A stretch of 64,000 nt of DNA from Zestomonas carbonaria. Its GTDB lineage: Bacteria > Pseudomonadota > Gammaproteobacteria > Pseudomonadales > Pseudomonadaceae. This document shows positions 8,750 to 17,729 of this stretch, one piece after another; position 1 is the stretch's first letter; each line of letters opens with the position of its first letter. Made by a program: the position numbers and the translations under genes. The notes beneath the pieces are model-generated. The model saw nothing but the letters and a program-made list of their open reading frames with translations. It was not told where the DNA came from and ran no database searches. The stretch lies in assembly GCF_904061905.1 (NCBI RefSeq), contig NZ_CAJFCI010000015.1, positions 1-64,000 of the forward strand, read 5' to 3'.

Positions 8750-9370
8750 ATGCGAGCGGATCTGGAGATCATCCAGGAATGGATCCCCGCCGGCAGCCGG
8801 GTGCTCGACCTCGGCTGCGGCAATGGCGAACTCCTCGCCTGGCTGCGCGACCACAAGCAGGTCAGCGGCTACGGCCTGGAAATCGACGCCGACAAGATCG
8901 CCCAGTGCATCGAGCGCGGCGTCAACGTCATCGAGCAGAACCTCGACGAAGGCCTCGGCAACTTCGCCAGCAACAGCTTCGACGTGGTGGTGATGACCCA
9001 GTCGCTGCAAGCCCTGCACTTTCCCGACAGGGTGCTGGAGGAAATGCTGCGGGTGGGCAAGACCTGCATCATCACCTTCCCCAACTTCGCCCACTGGCGC
9101 TGCCGCTGGTACCTGACCACCAAGGGCCGCATGCCGGTGTCGGAATTCCTGCCCTACACCTGGTACAACACGCCGAACATCCACTTCTGCACCTTCAAGG
9201 ATTTCGAAGCGCTGTGCCGCGAACGCCGGGTGCGCGTACTCGACCGCCTGGCCGTCGACCAGCAGCATCGCGACGGCCTGGCCAGCCGCCTTTGGCCTAA
9301 TCTGTTAGGGGAGATCGGCATCTATCGCGTCAGCGGGCCTGGCGTGCTGGATCACCGCATCGCCGTCTGA
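8750..9370 (+). CDS. metW: MetW, SAM-dependent methyltransferase-like protein
   Basis: This 206-residue class I methyltransferase-fold protein has a SAM-binding motif I, VLDLGCGNGE, at residues 18-27. It starts 2 bp after the metX stop and must be translationally coupled to it. In other proteobacteria MetW is reported to be needed for MetX activity in homoserine acylation; here the tight pairing supports the same role. The motif FPNFAHWRCRWYL and the segment PYTWYNTPNIHFCT are typical of MetW. Confidence 0.94.
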   Translation: MRADLEIIQEWIPAGSRVLDLGCGNGELLAWLRDHKQVSGYGLEIDADKIAQCIERGVNVIEQNLDEGLGNFASNSFDVVVMTQSLQALHFPDRVLEEMLRVGKTCIITFPNFAHWRCRWYLTTKGRMPVSEFLPYTWYNTPNIHFCTFKDFEALCRERRVRVLDRLAVDQQHRDGLASRLWPNLLGEIGIYRVSGPGVLDHRIAV

Positions 9371-9393
9371 CCGCCTGAACAAGGAGATCCACC

Positions 9394-9813
9394 ATGCGCC
9401 GCTTCGTCCTGTTTCTCTGCGCCCTGTGCCTGGCCTTGCCGGCGCTGGCCGAGCGCAAGATCAGCTTCGGCGAGCTGGATGTGCACTACAGCGCCTTCAA
9501 CTCCAGCTTCCTGCAACCTGAGATCGCCACCGCCACCGGGCTGACCCGCAGCAAGACCCAGGGCGTGCTCAACATCGCCGTGCTCAAGGGCGGCAAGGCC
9601 AGCACCGCCAAGGTCAGCGGCCAGGTCACCGACCTGCTCGGCAAGATCCGCACGCTGAGCTTCAAGGAAGTCAACGACAGCGGCGCCATCTACTACCTGG
9701 CGCAGTTCCCCATGGACCAGCAGGAAGTCCTGCGCTTCGCCATCCAGGTGCAGGCCGGCGAAGGCGCCGTCAACAGCTTCGATTTCAGCCAGGAATTCTT
9801 CCCCGACCCATGA
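9394..9813 (+). CDS. DUF4426 secreted protein
   Basis: This 139-residue protein has a clear signal peptide (a basic start, a hydrophobic run [13 protein letters not shown], then an ALAE cleavage region near residue 20), so it is probably periplasmic. The remainder is beta-rich and fits DUF4426, a family of unknown function often found between metW and rdgB in pseudomonads. AAGGAG precedes the ATG. Its stop overlaps the start of rdgB in an ATGA arrangement, so the two are translationally coupled. Confidence 0.82.
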   Translation: MRRFVLFLCALCLALPALAERKISFGELDVHYSAFNSSFLQPEIATATGLTRSKTQGVLNIAVLKGGKASTAKVSGQVTDLLGKIRTLSFKEVNDSGAIYYLAQFPMDQQEVLRFAIQVQAGEGAVNSFDFSQEFFPDP

Positions 9814-10403
9814 TGCCGCTTCGCGAACTCGTACTGGCCAGCCACAACGCTGGCAAACTCAAGGAACTCCAGGCTCTTCTCGGCGACGCGGTGCGCGTGC
9901 GCTCGGTGGCCGAGTTCAGCAGCCACGAACCGGAAGAGACCGGTCTCTCCTTCATCGAAAACGCCATCCTCAAGGCCCGCCACGCCGCACAGGTGTCCGG
10001 CCTGCCGGCGCTGGCCGACGACTCGGGCCTGGCGGTGGACGCCCTCGGCGGCGCGCCGGGCATCTACTCGGCGCGCTACGCCGATGGCCAGGGCGACGCC
10101 GCCAACAACGCCAAGCTGCTGGAAGCCCTGAAGGACGTACCGGACGCCGAGCGCGGCGCCCAGTTCGTCTGCGCCCTGGCCCTGCTGCGGCACGCCGAAG
10201 ACCCGCTGCCGATCCTCTGCGAAGGGCTCTGGCACGGCCGCATCCTCCACGAGGCGCGCGGCGAGCACGGCTTCGGCTACGACCCGCTGTTCTGGGTGCC
10301 CGAACGCGACTGCTCCAGCGCCGAACTGTCTCCCGTCGAGAAGAACCAGCTAAGTCACCGGGCCAGGGCGATGGCGCTGCTCAGGCAGCGGCTGGGACTA
10401 TGA
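9810..10403 (+). CDS. rdgB: dITP/XTP pyrophosphatase RdgB
   Basis: RdgB hydrolyses non-canonical purine nucleoside triphosphates (dITP, XTP) to monophosphates and so keeps them out of DNA. The 197-residue protein has the HAM1 family signatures SHNAGKLKE (11-19), the central [23 protein letters not shown] and the C-terminal GYDPLF and SHRARAM. The ATG at 9810 overlaps the previous stop; a second ATG at 9813 is out of frame. The hemW start at 10400 overlaps its stop by 4 bp. Confidence 0.95.
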   Translation: MMPLRELVLASHNAGKLKELQALLGDAVRVRSVAEFSSHEPEETGLSFIENAILKARHAAQVSGLPALADDSGLAVDALGGAPGIYSARYADGQGDAANNAKLLEALKDVPDAERGAQFVCALALLRHAEDPLPILCEGLWHGRILHEARGEHGFGYDPLFWVPERDCSSAELSPVEKNQLSHRARAMALLRQRLGL

Positions 10404-11602
10404 AAGCGGCAAGCCACGAGCCGCAAGCAGCAAGCAAAAGCGACTTGCAGCTTGAGGCTTGCAGCTTCGAGCTGCCGCCTCTGGCGGCCTACATCCATAT
10501 CCCCTGGTGCGTGCGCAAGTGCCCGTACTGCGACTTCAACTCCCACGCCGCCGGGCCCGAGCTGCCGGAGGAGGCGTACGTCGATGCGCTGCTCGCCGAC
10601 CTGGATGCCGACCTGACGCATGTCCACGGCCGCGAGCTGACCTCGATCTTCTTCGGTGGCGGCACGCCCAGCCTGTTCAGCGCCGCAGCCCTGGGCCGGC
10701 TGCTGGAAGGGGTCGAGCGGCGGGTGCCGTTCGCGCGCGACATCGAGATCACCCTGGAAGCCAACCCCGGCACCTTCGAGCAGGCCAAGTTCAGCGCCTA
10801 CCGCCGGCTCGGTATCAACCGCCTGTCGATCGGCATCCAGAGCTTCCAGGAAAGCCAGCTCAAGGCGCTCGGCCGCATCCACGACGGCGCCGAGGCGATC
10901 CGCGCGGCGGACATGGCGCGCGCCGCCGGCTTCGACAACTTCAACCTCGACCTGATGCACGGCCTGCCCGGCCAGACGGTCGAGGACGCTCTGGCCGACC
11001 TGCGCACCGCCATCGCCCAGGCGCCGACGCACCTGTCCTGGTACCAGTTGACCCTGGAACCCAACACGGTGTTCTGGAACCAGCCGCCGACGCTGCCCGA
11101 GGACGACATCCTCTGGGACATCCAGGAAGCCGGCCAGGCGCTGCTCGCCGAGCACGGCTACGCGCAGTATGAAATCTCCGCCTACGCTCGCGACGGCCGC
11201 CGCGCGCGGCACAACCTGAACTACTGGACCTTCGGCGACTTCCTCGGCATCGGCGCCGGTGCCCACGCCAAGCTGAGCACCCCGGACGGGCTCATCCGCC
11301 GCACCTGGAAGACCCGCCTGCCCAAGGACTACCTCGACCCGGCCAAGCGCTTCCAGGCCGGCGAGCGACGGCTCGAAGCGGACGAACTGCCCTTCGAGTT
11401 CCTGATGAACGTACTGCGCCTCAGCGAGGGCGCACCGGCCGCGCTCTTCACCGCCCGCACCGGCCTGCCCCTGGCCAGCCTGAGTGCCGGCCGCCATGAG
11501 GCCGAGCGGCGCGGCCTGCTGGAAGCCGACCCGCAGCGGCTGGTGGCTACCGCCAAGGGGCAGTTGTTCCTCAATGATCTGTTGCAGTTGTTTTTGGCTT
11601 AG
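10400..11602 (+). CDS. hemW: HemW-type radical SAM protein (coproporphyrinogen oxidase-like), with repeat-derived N-terminus
   Basis: This 400-residue radical SAM protein carries CVRKCPYC binding the [4Fe-4S] cluster and the HNxxYW motif (HNLNYW) characteristic of HemW, a proposed heme chaperone, rather than of true HemN. The family normally begins just before PPLxxYIHIPWC. Here about 25 extra residues ([20 protein letters not shown] and a few more) are encoded by a palindromic repeat found also at 46886-46968. Translation probably starts at 10400, coupled to the rdgB stop by an ATGA overlap, because no other ATG lies near the conserved start. Confidence 0.9.
   Translation: MKAASHEPQAASKSDLQLEACSFELPPLAAYIHIPWCVRKCPYCDFNSHAAGPELPEEAYVDALLADLDADLTHVHGRELTSIFFGGGTPSLFSAAALGRLLEGVERRVPFARDIEITLEANPGTFEQAKFSAYRRLGINRLSIGIQSFQESQLKALGRIHDGAEAIRAADMARAAGFDNFNLDLMHGLPGQTVEDALADLRTAIAQAPTHLSWYQLTLEPNTVFWNQPPTLPEDDILWDIQEAGQALLAEHGYAQYEISAYARDGRRARHNLNYWTFGDFLGIGAGAHAKLSTPDGLIRRTWKTRLPKDYLDPAKRFQAGERRLEADELPFEFLMNVLRLSEGAPAALFTARTGLPLASLSAGRHEAERRGLLEADPQRLVATAKGQLFLNDLLQLFLA
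10401..10475. repeat. AAGC/GCTT-rich palindromic repeat inside the 5' end of hemW
   Basis: The segment combines GCAAGCCACGAGCCGCAAGC with the roughly complementary CTTGCAGCTTGAGGCTTGCA. A very similar element lies between the two permease genes at 46886-46968. Its position inside coding sequence explains the unusual N-terminus of HemW. Confidence 0.65.
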
Positions 11603-11677
11603 TGCCTGGTAGGTGGGGCAGGCTCAGGTTTTTTTTATAGAGTGAGTGATCTGGCCGCCGGGCTGGCTCCAAAGTCC

Positions 11678-11860
11678 GCCCCTCACCCTAGCCCTCTCCC
11701 GAAGGGAGAGGGGACTGTTCGGTGTGGCTTGGCGGCTCGGTGCTTGAACCTTGCCGTCGAGTGGCCTGACAGAATTCTCCGGAGCACGGCACGATACCTG
11801 ACCGACGCCACGGTATAGCCCCCTCTCCCTCCGGGAGAGGGTTGGGGTGAGGGGCGGAGC
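11678..11860. repeat. Inverted pair of CCTCACCC...GGGAGAGGG elements
   Basis: The 373-bp gap between hemW and the DUF3392 gene contains CCTCACCCTAGCCCTCTCCC followed by GAAGGGAGAGGGG. The reverse arrangement follows about 110 bp later, ending GGGTTGGGGTGAGGGG. Apart from this element I see no gene in the gap. Confidence 0.75.
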
Positions 11861-11975
11861 TTCAGTCACACTCCAGGCTCCCCAACCACCCCCTCCCCAA
11901 AACCCGGAAAAGCGACTCGGCAGACCCGGCCACAAGCCTTAAACTCGGCCTTTTCCATCAGAGCCAAGGAACCGC

Positions 11976-12299
11976 ATGGACCTGCTACTCGACCTGATCG
12001 CCACCGTGTCGCGTTGGACGCGCGGCCATCTCCACGACATCTCCCTGGCCATCATGGCCACCCTGCTGGTGCTGTTCGGCCCAGGCATCAACGCCTGGGT
12101 GCAGCAGCGCATCGGCGGCCTCAATTTCGTCTTCCGCACCCTGCTGTTCGTGGTGCTCTGCGCGGTCGGCTACGGCCTGGCGATGATCTTCCTGACGCCC
12201 TGGCTGGCCAAGGGGCTGGGCTACTTCAACAACTACGCCCTGGCGCCGGTACTGCTGCTGGTGTTCTTCCTGATCGGTGTAATCGCCGATCGCAACTGA
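11976..12299 (+). CDS. DUF3392 family small membrane protein
   Basis: This 107-residue integral membrane protein has three hydrophobic segments (about 24-40, 52-75 and 84-103) and a charged end VIADRN. It fits DUF3392, a family of unknown function conserved in Pseudomonas. It stands alone, with a repeat-filled spacer before it and a strong bidirectional terminator after it. The start ATG follows CCAAGGAACCGC. No catalytic residues can be recognised. Confidence 0.75.
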   Translation: MDLLLDLIATVSRWTRGHLHDISLAIMATLLVLFGPGINAWVQQRIGGLNFVFRTLLFVVLCAVGYGLAMIFLTPWLAKGLGYFNNYALAPVLLLVFFLIGVIADRN

Positions 12300-12311
12300 A
12301 GCGTCTCCAAC

Positions 12312-12340
12312 GAAAAAGCCGCCTTGAAAGGCGGCTTTTC
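12312..12340. terminator. Bidirectional intrinsic terminator
   Basis: GAAAAAGCCGCC and GGCGGCTTTTC form a stem with a 6-base loop. It has an A-run on the left and a T-run on the right, so it can end transcription from both the DUF3392 gene (plus strand) and the DUF1329 gene (minus strand). Confidence 0.85.
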
Positions 12341-12358
12341 ATTTGCAACGACAACAGC

Positions 12359-13699
12359 TCAGTTCCCTTCGCGGCGCAGCGCCTGCGGGGTGAAGTCGCG
12401 TGGGCTGAGCGTCGCCTGGAAGTTGTACATCGGCTCGTTGTTGTCGAGGCCGTCGGCGAAGTAGCGGTCGCCCGCGAAGTCGTAGATGGTCTCCAGGGTG
12501 CTGCCGAACATCGGCGCATCGTAGTAGCTGATCGGGTGGCTTTCCTGCAAGCCGACCAGTTCGCCGCGCTTGTCGTACAGGTCGACGGCGAGGATCTGCC
12601 AACTGTCCTCGTCCAGATAGAAGCGGCGTTGCGCATAGGGATGGCTGAAGCCGGTGCGCAACTGCGCCTCGACCACCCAGACACGGTGCAGCTCGTAGCG
12701 CAGCAGCTCGGGATTGACGTGCTTGCGCTGCAGGATGTCGGCGTAGGGGATGCCCTTCTGGTGCACCGCGTAGCTGTTGTAGGGCACCAGCATTTCCTGC
12801 TTGCCGAGCATCGTCCACTCGTAGCGGTCGGGCGCGCCGTTGTAGGTGTCCACCTGGTCGGCGGTGGCCATGCCGTTGGTGTCCGGCTGCGGCGTGTCGA
12901 AGGCCAGCATCGGCAGGCGGCGCACGCGGCGTTCGCCACGGTTGAAGCGCCAGGCCTTGCGGATCGCCAGCACCTGATCGAGGGTTTCCTGCACCACCAG
13001 CGCGGAGCCGGCGACCTTGGCCGGCGCCACCACCCGGTACTTGTAGTAGAACAGGGTGTTGTCCAGGCCCTGCGGGGTCATGCCTTCGCGGCCGTAGACG
13101 AAGTAGATGTCGCGATCCAGCTTGAGCAGGTTGTAGCTGCCATTGGCGAGCACCGCCGCCTGGTTGGTGACCAGGTGGATCTGCTCGCCGCGATAGCGCA
13201 GGACATGGTTCCAGATCGCTTCCTGGCCGCTCTGCGGCAGCGGGAAGGGAACGCCCGCGGCAACGCCCTGCACGCCGTTGCCGCCGGAGATCAGTTCGGC
13301 GTTCTCGGCGTTGAAGCGGGTCGCGGCGTAGATGCGCTGCGGGGCCGCGGCGCTACGGCGGCTGGGCATCACCCGCAGGTGATAGGACGGCTGGCGTTCG
13401 AGCAGGCGCTGCAGGCCCGGCGTCAGCAGCTTCTGGTACTGATCCAGGTTGTCGCGGTTGACCACGTACTGCACGGCGTCGGCTGCGTAGGGATCGGGAT
13501 GGTGCATGCCCGGCTGGTAGCCGGCGATGGGCTTGTCCAGGCCGCCATCCCAGGCGGGGATGGTACCGGCGGCGTTGCCAGCGCGTTCACCGCCCAGCGG
13601 GGTGAGGTCCTGGCCGAGCCGGTCGGCCTGCTCGGGGCTGACCTTGGCCTGGGCCGGCAGCATGGCCAGCGTCAGCAACAGAATGGCAAACGATCTCAA
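12359..13699 (-). CDS. DUF1329 secreted/outer-membrane-associated protein
   Basis: This protein of about 446 residues belongs to the DUF1329 family of pseudomonads, whose members have LolA/LolB-like beta-rich folds and are often found with RND lipid transporters or catabolic genes. The exact function is unknown. The frame runs to 13747, but the best start is TTG at 13699 because AAGGAG sits 8 bp upstream. That start gives a clean signal peptide (MRSFAILLLTLAMLPAQA). Motifs include IPAWDGGLDKP near the N-terminus and YEWTMLGKQEMLVPYNSY. The gene is monocistronic, ending at the terminator at 12312-12340. Confidence 0.8.
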   Translation of the reverse strand: MRSFAILLLTLAMLPAQAKVSPEQADRLGQDLTPLGGERAGNAAGTIPAWDGGLDKPIAGYQPGMHHPDPYAADAVQYVVNRDNLDQYQKLLTPGLQRLLERQPSYHLRVMPSRRSAAAPQRIYAATRFNAENAELISGGNGVQGVAAGVPFPLPQSGQEAIWNHVLRYRGEQIHLVTNQAAVLANGSYNLLKLDRDIYFVYGREGMTPQGLDNTLFYYKYRVVAPAKVAGSALVVQETLDQVLAIRKAWRFNRGERRVRRLPMLAFDTPQPDTNGMATADQVDTYNGAPDRYEWTMLGKQEMLVPYNSYAVHQKGIPYADILQRKHVNPELLRYELHRVWVVEAQLRTGFSHPYAQRRFYLDEDSWQILAVDLYDKRGELVGLQESHPISYYDAPMFGSTLETIYDFAGDRYFADGLDNNEPMYNFQATLSPRDFTPQALRREGN

Positions 13700-13992
13700 G
13701 GGGGATACTCCTTCGCGGCGACGTGGCGGCGTCGCTCCAACCTTCATGGCTGTTGTGTTTGTCGTGGCGAGGGCTCCTGGCCAGGCCAGGGCGCGTCCAA
13801 GCGGAATGGCATGTTAGGCCAGAGCGTTGGCGCTGTCTCGCCGCAACGGATGCAAATGCGAAGGAGTCGGGATGACTGGCTGGTCAGGGTCTGGAGGCGA
13901 CGCCACACCCTCTGCTCGCGAAGCTTTCGAGGGGCCGATATTCGCGAGCAGAGCTCGCTCCTACAAAAGTGGCGTCTTGCTGTCGATCCGTT

Positions 13993-14703
13993 CTAGTCGA
14001 TGCGCTGGAACTTGAGGTCCCACACGCCATGGCCGAGACGCTCGCCACGGCGCTCGAACTTGGTCACCGGACGCTCCTCGGGACGCTCGACCCAGCGCCC
14101 GTCGGCGGCCAGGTTGCGGAAGCCGGGCGCCGCGCTCAGCACTTCGAGCATGTGCTCGGCGTAGGGCTCCCAGTCGGTGGCCATGTGCAGCACGCCACCG
14201 ACCTTGAGCTTCTGGCGAATCAGCTCGGCGAACGCCGGCTGGACGATGCGCCGCTTGTGGTGGCGGGCCTTGTGCCAGGGGTCGGGGAAGAACAGCAGGA
14301 CGCGGTCCAGGCTGGCATCGGCCACGCACTGGCGCAGCACGTCGAGGGCGTCGCAGCTATACACGCGCACGTTGCTCAGGCCCCGCTGCTGCACGCCCAT
14401 GAGCAGCGCGCCGACGCCGGGCCTGTGCACCTCGACGCCGATGAAGTCCTGCTCCGGTGCCGCCGCGGCCATTTCCAGGGTGGAGTGGCCCATGCCGAAG
14501 CCGATCTCGAAGGTGCGCGGCGCGCTACGGCCGAACACCGCGTCGAAGTCCTGCAGACCGTCCTCCAGTTCCAGGCCGAACTGCGGCCAGCCCTGTTCGA
14601 GGGCGCGCTGCTGGCCCTCGGTGATGCGTCCGGCGCGCATCACGAAGCTCTTGATGGTGCGCAGGCGCGTTTGCTGTTCGGCAGGAGTCTGGGTGTCGGT
14701 CAT
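13993..14703 (-). CDS. trmB: tRNA (guanine-N7-)-methyltransferase TrmB
   Basis: TrmB makes m7G46 in tRNA variable loops. The start [10 protein letters not shown] at 14703 gives 236 residues; the upstream in-frame ATG at 14739 lies inside a palindromic spacer and is unlikely. The SAM site is [15 protein letters not shown], and the family signature [18 protein letters not shown], with catalytic Asp and RNA-binding basic residues, is intact. It lies downstream of thiG on the same strand, separated by a 30-bp perfect palindrome. The thiS-thiG-trmB order matches other pseudomonads. Confidence 0.95.
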   Translation of the reverse strand: MTDTQTPAEQQTRLRTIKSFVMRAGRITEGQQRALEQGWPQFGLELEDGLQDFDAVFGRSAPRTFEIGFGMGHSTLEMAAAAPEQDFIGVEVHRPGVGALLMGVQQRGLSNVRVYSCDALDVLRQCVADASLDRVLLFFPDPWHKARHHKRRIVQPAFAELIRQKLKVGGVLHMATDWEPYAEHMLEVLSAAPGFRNLAADGRWVERPEERPVTKFERRGERLGHGVWDLKFQRID

Positions 14704-14723
14704 CGGGAAACTCGGTGTGTATC

Positions 14724-14753
14724 CGCAGGAGCGAGCCATGGCTCGCTCCTGCG
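14724..14753. repeat. Perfect 30-bp palindrome between thiG and trmB
   Basis: CGCAGGAGCGAGCCA is followed directly by its exact reverse complement. It belongs to the GGAGCGAGC repeat type seen in degenerate form at 13931-13975 and 40956-41020. In RNA it would form a loop-less hairpin between the thiG stop and the trmB start, where it could attenuate or protect the downstream message. Confidence 0.85.
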
Positions 14754-14765
14754 AGGGGACGATGT

Positions 14766-15560
14766 TTACTGGATCAGGCCTTCCAGCGGCGACGAAGCGC
14801 TGGCGTAGAGCTTCTTCGGCATGCGCCCGGCGAGGTAGGCCAGGCGTCCGGCCTCGATGGCGTGCTTCATGGCGCGGGCCATCAGCACCGGGTCCTGGGC
14901 GTGGGCGATGGCGCTGTTCATCAGCACCGCCTCGCAGCCCAGCTCCATGGCGATGGTGGCGTCGGAGGCGGTGCCGACACCGGCATCCACCAGCACCGGC
15001 ACGGTCGCCTCTTCGAGGATGATGCGCAGGTTGTAGGGGTTGCAGATGCCCAGGCCGGTGCCGATCAGGCCGGCCAGCGGCATTACCGCGATGCAGCCCA
15101 TCTCGGCCAGTTGGCGGGCGATGATCGGGTCGTCGCTGGTGTAGACCATCACGTCGAAACCGTCCTTGACCAGCACTTCGGCAGCCTTGAGGGTCTCGAT
15201 GACGTTGGGGAACAGGGTCTTCTGGTCGGCCAGCACTTCCAGCTTGACCAGTTTGTGGCCGTCGAGCAGTTCGCGCGCCAGGCGGCAGGTGCGCACCGCA
15301 TCTTCGGCGGTGTAGCAGCCGGCGGTGTTCGGCAGGACGGTGTAGCGATCCGGGCTGATCACGTCGAGCAGGTTCGGCTCGCCGGGATTCTGGCCGATGT
15401 TGGTGCGGCGCACCGCGACCGTGACGATTTCCGCCCCCGACGCCTCGATGGCCGCTCGGGTCTCTTCGAGGTCCTTGTACTTGCCGGTGCCGACCAGCAG
15501 GCGCGACTGGTAGGTGCGACCGGCCAGGGTGAAAGGCTTGTCGGTGCGAACTTGGCTCAT
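14766..15560 (-). CDS. thiG: Thiazole synthase ThiG
   Basis: ThiG forms the thiazole phosphate ring of thiamine from deoxyxylulose phosphate, a glycine- or tyrosine-derived imine and ThiS-thiocarboxylate. The 264-residue TIM-barrel protein shows the Schiff-base lysine region ([18 protein letters not shown]) and the phosphate-binding [20 protein letters not shown]. thiS lies just upstream on the same strand, so the sulfur carrier and its acceptor are cotranscribed. Confidence 0.96.
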   Translation of the reverse strand: MSQVRTDKPFTLAGRTYQSRLLVGTGKYKDLEETRAAIEASGAEIVTVAVRRTNIGQNPGEPNLLDVISPDRYTVLPNTAGCYTAEDAVRTCRLARELLDGHKLVKLEVLADQKTLFPNVIETLKAAEVLVKDGFDVMVYTSDDPIIARQLAEMGCIAVMPLAGLIGTGLGICNPYNLRIILEEATVPVLVDAGVGTASDATIAMELGCEAVLMNSAIAHAQDPVLMARAMKHAIEAGRLAYLAGRMPKKLYASASSPLEGLIQ

Positions 15561-15625
15561 CGGGAGTCCTCTTGCTTGGCGGGTAGAGCGGATGGCGGCG
15601 GTACGAACGGCTGGGCGCGTTGTCC

Positions 15626-15826
15626 TCAGCCGCCGCCGATGGCGTGGACGATCTCTACCCGATCGCCCTCGCGCAGGGAGGTGATGGCGTGCTGGCTGCG
15701 CGGCACGATATCCAGGTTCAGCTCGACGGCCACGCGCTTGCCGGTCAGTTCCAGGCGCGCGAGCAGGTCGCCGAGGTTTTCGCCCTCGGGCAGCTCGTAG
15801 GGTTCACCGTTCAGTTGAATACGCAT
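15626..15826 (-). CDS. thiS: Sulfur carrier protein ThiS
   Basis: This 66-residue ubiquitin-fold protein ends in a Gly-Gly tail (HAIGGG). The terminal glycine is adenylated and thiocarboxylated to supply sulfur for thiazole formation. The size and the beta-grasp pattern ([15 protein letters not shown] ... [12 protein letters not shown]) match the family. It is the first gene of thiS-thiG-trmB. Confidence 0.93.
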   Translation of the reverse strand: MRIQLNGEPYELPEGENLGDLLARLELTGKRVAVELNLDIVPRSQHAITSLREGDRVEIVHAIGGG

Positions 15827-15931
15827 GGCTGGCGATCACACGGGAAGGGGGCCGGCATTCTAGCGCCATCGGCACGGGTGGACCAAGGCAAAGGGCCGGC
15901 CATTCGTCCCGGAACTGACGCACGGGTCAGC

Positions 15932-16306
15932 TTATCGGGCAAGGTTCCAGGCCGCCACCCCCAGGCTCAGCCAGCCGCCGAGGAAGGCCACGCCGCCGAA
16001 CGGGGTGATCGCGCCCAGGATGCGCACGCCGCTCAGGCTGAGCAGGTAGAGGCTGCCGGAGAACAGCAGGATGCCCAGTACGAAGAGTCCGCCGGCCACC
16101 AGCAGGGCCTTGCCGGGCGCGTGCAGGCCGAGCAGCACCACCGCCAGCAGCGCCAGGGCGTGGACCATCTGATAGTGCACGCCGGTCTGGAACACCGCCA
16201 GCAGATCGGGGCTCAGTTGGCTCTTCAGGCCGTGGGCGGCGAAGGCGCCGAGCGCCACGGCGGTGAAGCCGAAGAACGCGGCCAGCAACAAGAGGATACG
16301 CAGCAT
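15932..16306 (-). CDS. DUF423 family membrane protein
   Basis: This 124-residue membrane protein has four hydrophobic segments and the DUF423 (YwdK/YgdD-like) pattern: LGAFAAHGLKSQL, then FQTGVHYQMVHALALL, then ITPFGGVAFLGGW. Its function is unknown. The ATG at 16306 is preferred because GGAG lies 8 bp before it and it begins the first membrane helix. The longer frame to 16345 adds only basic residues. It is divergent from mtgA, with 85 bp between the starts. Confidence 0.85.
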   Translation of the reverse strand: MLRILLLLAAFFGFTAVALGAFAAHGLKSQLSPDLLAVFQTGVHYQMVHALALLAVVLLGLHAPGKALLVAGGLFVLGILLFSGSLYLLSLSGVRILGAITPFGGVAFLGGWLSLGVAAWNLAR

Positions 16307-16353
16307 GGTTCGAATCTCCATGGATCGGCGCCGGACAGACGGCAAGCGGCCGC

Positions 16354-16359
16354 TATAAT
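16354..16359 (+). promoter_or_regulatory. -10 hexamer upstream of mtgA
   Basis: TATAAT, a perfect -10, lies 32 bp before the mtgA start, but no good -35 is visible 16-18 bp upstream. It is followed by GGCCGCC. The same kind of G+C-rich discriminator follows -10-like hexamers elsewhere in this window. Confidence 0.4.
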
Positions 16360-16391
16360 GGCCGCCTCCCGCTTCCAGGCCAAGGCGTCAT

Positions 16392-17120
16392 ATGCGCGCA
16401 CTGTTCCATCGACTCATCAAGATCCTGCTCTGGGCCATGGCCATCAGCGCCGCGCTGGTCCTGGCACTGCGCTGGGTGCCGCCGCCGGGCAGCGCCCTGA
16501 TGGTCGAGCGCAAGATCGAGTCGTGGGTCGACGACAAGCCGATCGACCTGCAGCGCACCTGGCGGCCCTGGCAGGAGCTGCCGGACAGCCTGAAGATGGC
16601 GGTGATCGCCGGCGAGGACCAGAAGTTCGCCAGCCACTGGGGCTTCGACGTCGCGGCGATTCGCCAGGCCCTCTCCCACAACGAACGTGGCGGCTCGCTG
16701 CGCGGCGCCAGCACGCTCAGCCAGCAGGTGGCCAAGAACCTGTTCCTGTGGTCCGGGCGCAGTTGGGCGCGCAAGGGGCTGGAAGCCTGGTTCACCGCGC
16801 TGATCGAGCTGCTCTGGCCGAAGCAGCGGATTCTCGAGGTGTACCTGAACAGCGTCGAATGGGGCGATGGCGTATTCGGCGCCGAGGCGGCGGCCAAGCA
16901 CCATTTCGGCATCGGCGCGCCCTACCTGTCGACCACGCAGGCCAGCCAGCTCGCCGCGGTACTGCCCAACCCGCGCCGCTGGAGCGCCGGCCGGCCGGAT
17001 GCCTACGTCAACCGCCGCGCCGCGTGGATCCGCCAGCAGGTACGCCAGCTCGGCGGCAGCGACTACCTGGTCCGCCTCGACCCCAGCCGCCCGGCCTGGA
17101 TGGTGTCGGTCATGCCGTAG
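16392..17120 (+). CDS. mtgA: Monofunctional peptidoglycan glycosyltransferase MtgA
   Basis: MtgA polymerises lipid II into glycan strands at the outer face of the inner membrane without transpeptidase activity. The 242-residue protein has one N-terminal membrane anchor (about 8-27) and then a complete GT51 domain. The catalytic Glu75 is in AGEDQKF. Further GT51 motifs are GGSLRGASTLSQQVAKNLFL, KRILEVYLN-like KQRILEVYLN, and GVFGAEAAAKHHFG. There is no penicillin-binding domain, so this is not a class A PBP. Confidence 0.95.
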   Translation: MRALFHRLIKILLWAMAISAALVLALRWVPPPGSALMVERKIESWVDDKPIDLQRTWRPWQELPDSLKMAVIAGEDQKFASHWGFDVAAIRQALSHNERGGSLRGASTLSQQVAKNLFLWSGRSWARKGLEAWFTALIELLWPKQRILEVYLNSVEWGDGVFGAEAAAKHHFGIGAPYLSTTQASQLAAVLPNPRRWSAGRPDAYVNRRAAWIRQQVRQLGGSDYLVRLDPSRPAWMVSVMP

Positions 17121-17139
17121 GGCCCATCCGCCGACCCGC

Positions 17140-17595
17140 TCATTGGTAAGAAAAGGTATCGACCGCCAGCGCCCTGCCCATGGGACTCTCGTCGAGGCTC
17201 AGGCAGATATTGATGGGCTTCTTGGCGTAGAAGGCCGCCAGCATGAACTGATGGAACTGCTGGTTCAGCGCCTGCTGCTCCGCCGTGGCCCCCGCCGGGG
17301 CGAAGGGCGCCAATGCATAAGGGCTCCAGAAGTGGGGAATCTTCTGCTCCGCGGGTACCTCCAGGTCATACCTGTACTCGTTCAAGCCACGGGCCGCCTG
17401 GCGGTCGGCGGAAACCTCCAGGTCGTACAGGTATCCGAGCAGCGCGCGGGGCGTATAGCTGAAGCTGATGGAGTCTATGGTGGCCTCGGTGAACTTGTGG
17501 CAGTCGAAAGACGTGGCATTGGCCTGCCCTGGTGCTCCCCAGAAGCTCAGAAAAGACAGCGAAAATAGCGCTGCTCGAAGCGACTTGGCATTCAT
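17140..17595 (-). CDS. Hypothetical secreted protein
   Basis: This 151-residue protein has a likely signal peptide (MNAKSLRAALFSLSFLSFWG, cleavage near QANA, residue 27). I do not recognise a family. The mature part has two cysteines (in FDCHKF and NICLSL) that could form a disulfide. It also has two copies of a YDLEV string (YLYDLEVSADRQAARGLNEY then YRYDLEVPAE), hinting at a short internal repeat. It seems absent from the PAO1 order that I recall between mtgA and the next gene, so it may be lineage-specific. No neighbour suggests a function. Confidence 0.6.
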   Translation of the reverse strand: MNAKSLRAALFSLSFLSFWGAPGQANATSFDCHKFTEATIDSISFSYTPRALLGYLYDLEVSADRQAARGLNEYRYDLEVPAEQKIPHFWSPYALAPFAPAGATAEQQALNQQFHQFMLAAFYAKKPINICLSLDESPMGRALAVDTFSYQ

Positions 17596-17729
17596 GAGAT
17601 CGGCTCTTCACGGTTTCAAAGCGGCGCCGAGTCTAAGGCAACGCACCATCGGCGTAGCCATTGAAAGTTCTTAAAAAAGCAGTCTTTCCGCTGATTCGGC
17701 ACGCGCAAAAAGAAAAGCATCGATTCGCG

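Noticed and set aside
12014..13996. Plus-strand open frame of 660 codons opposite the DUF1329 gene
   Set aside because: It crosses a bidirectional terminator and is antisense to a gene with a signal peptide and ribosome site; composition is that of a shadow frame.
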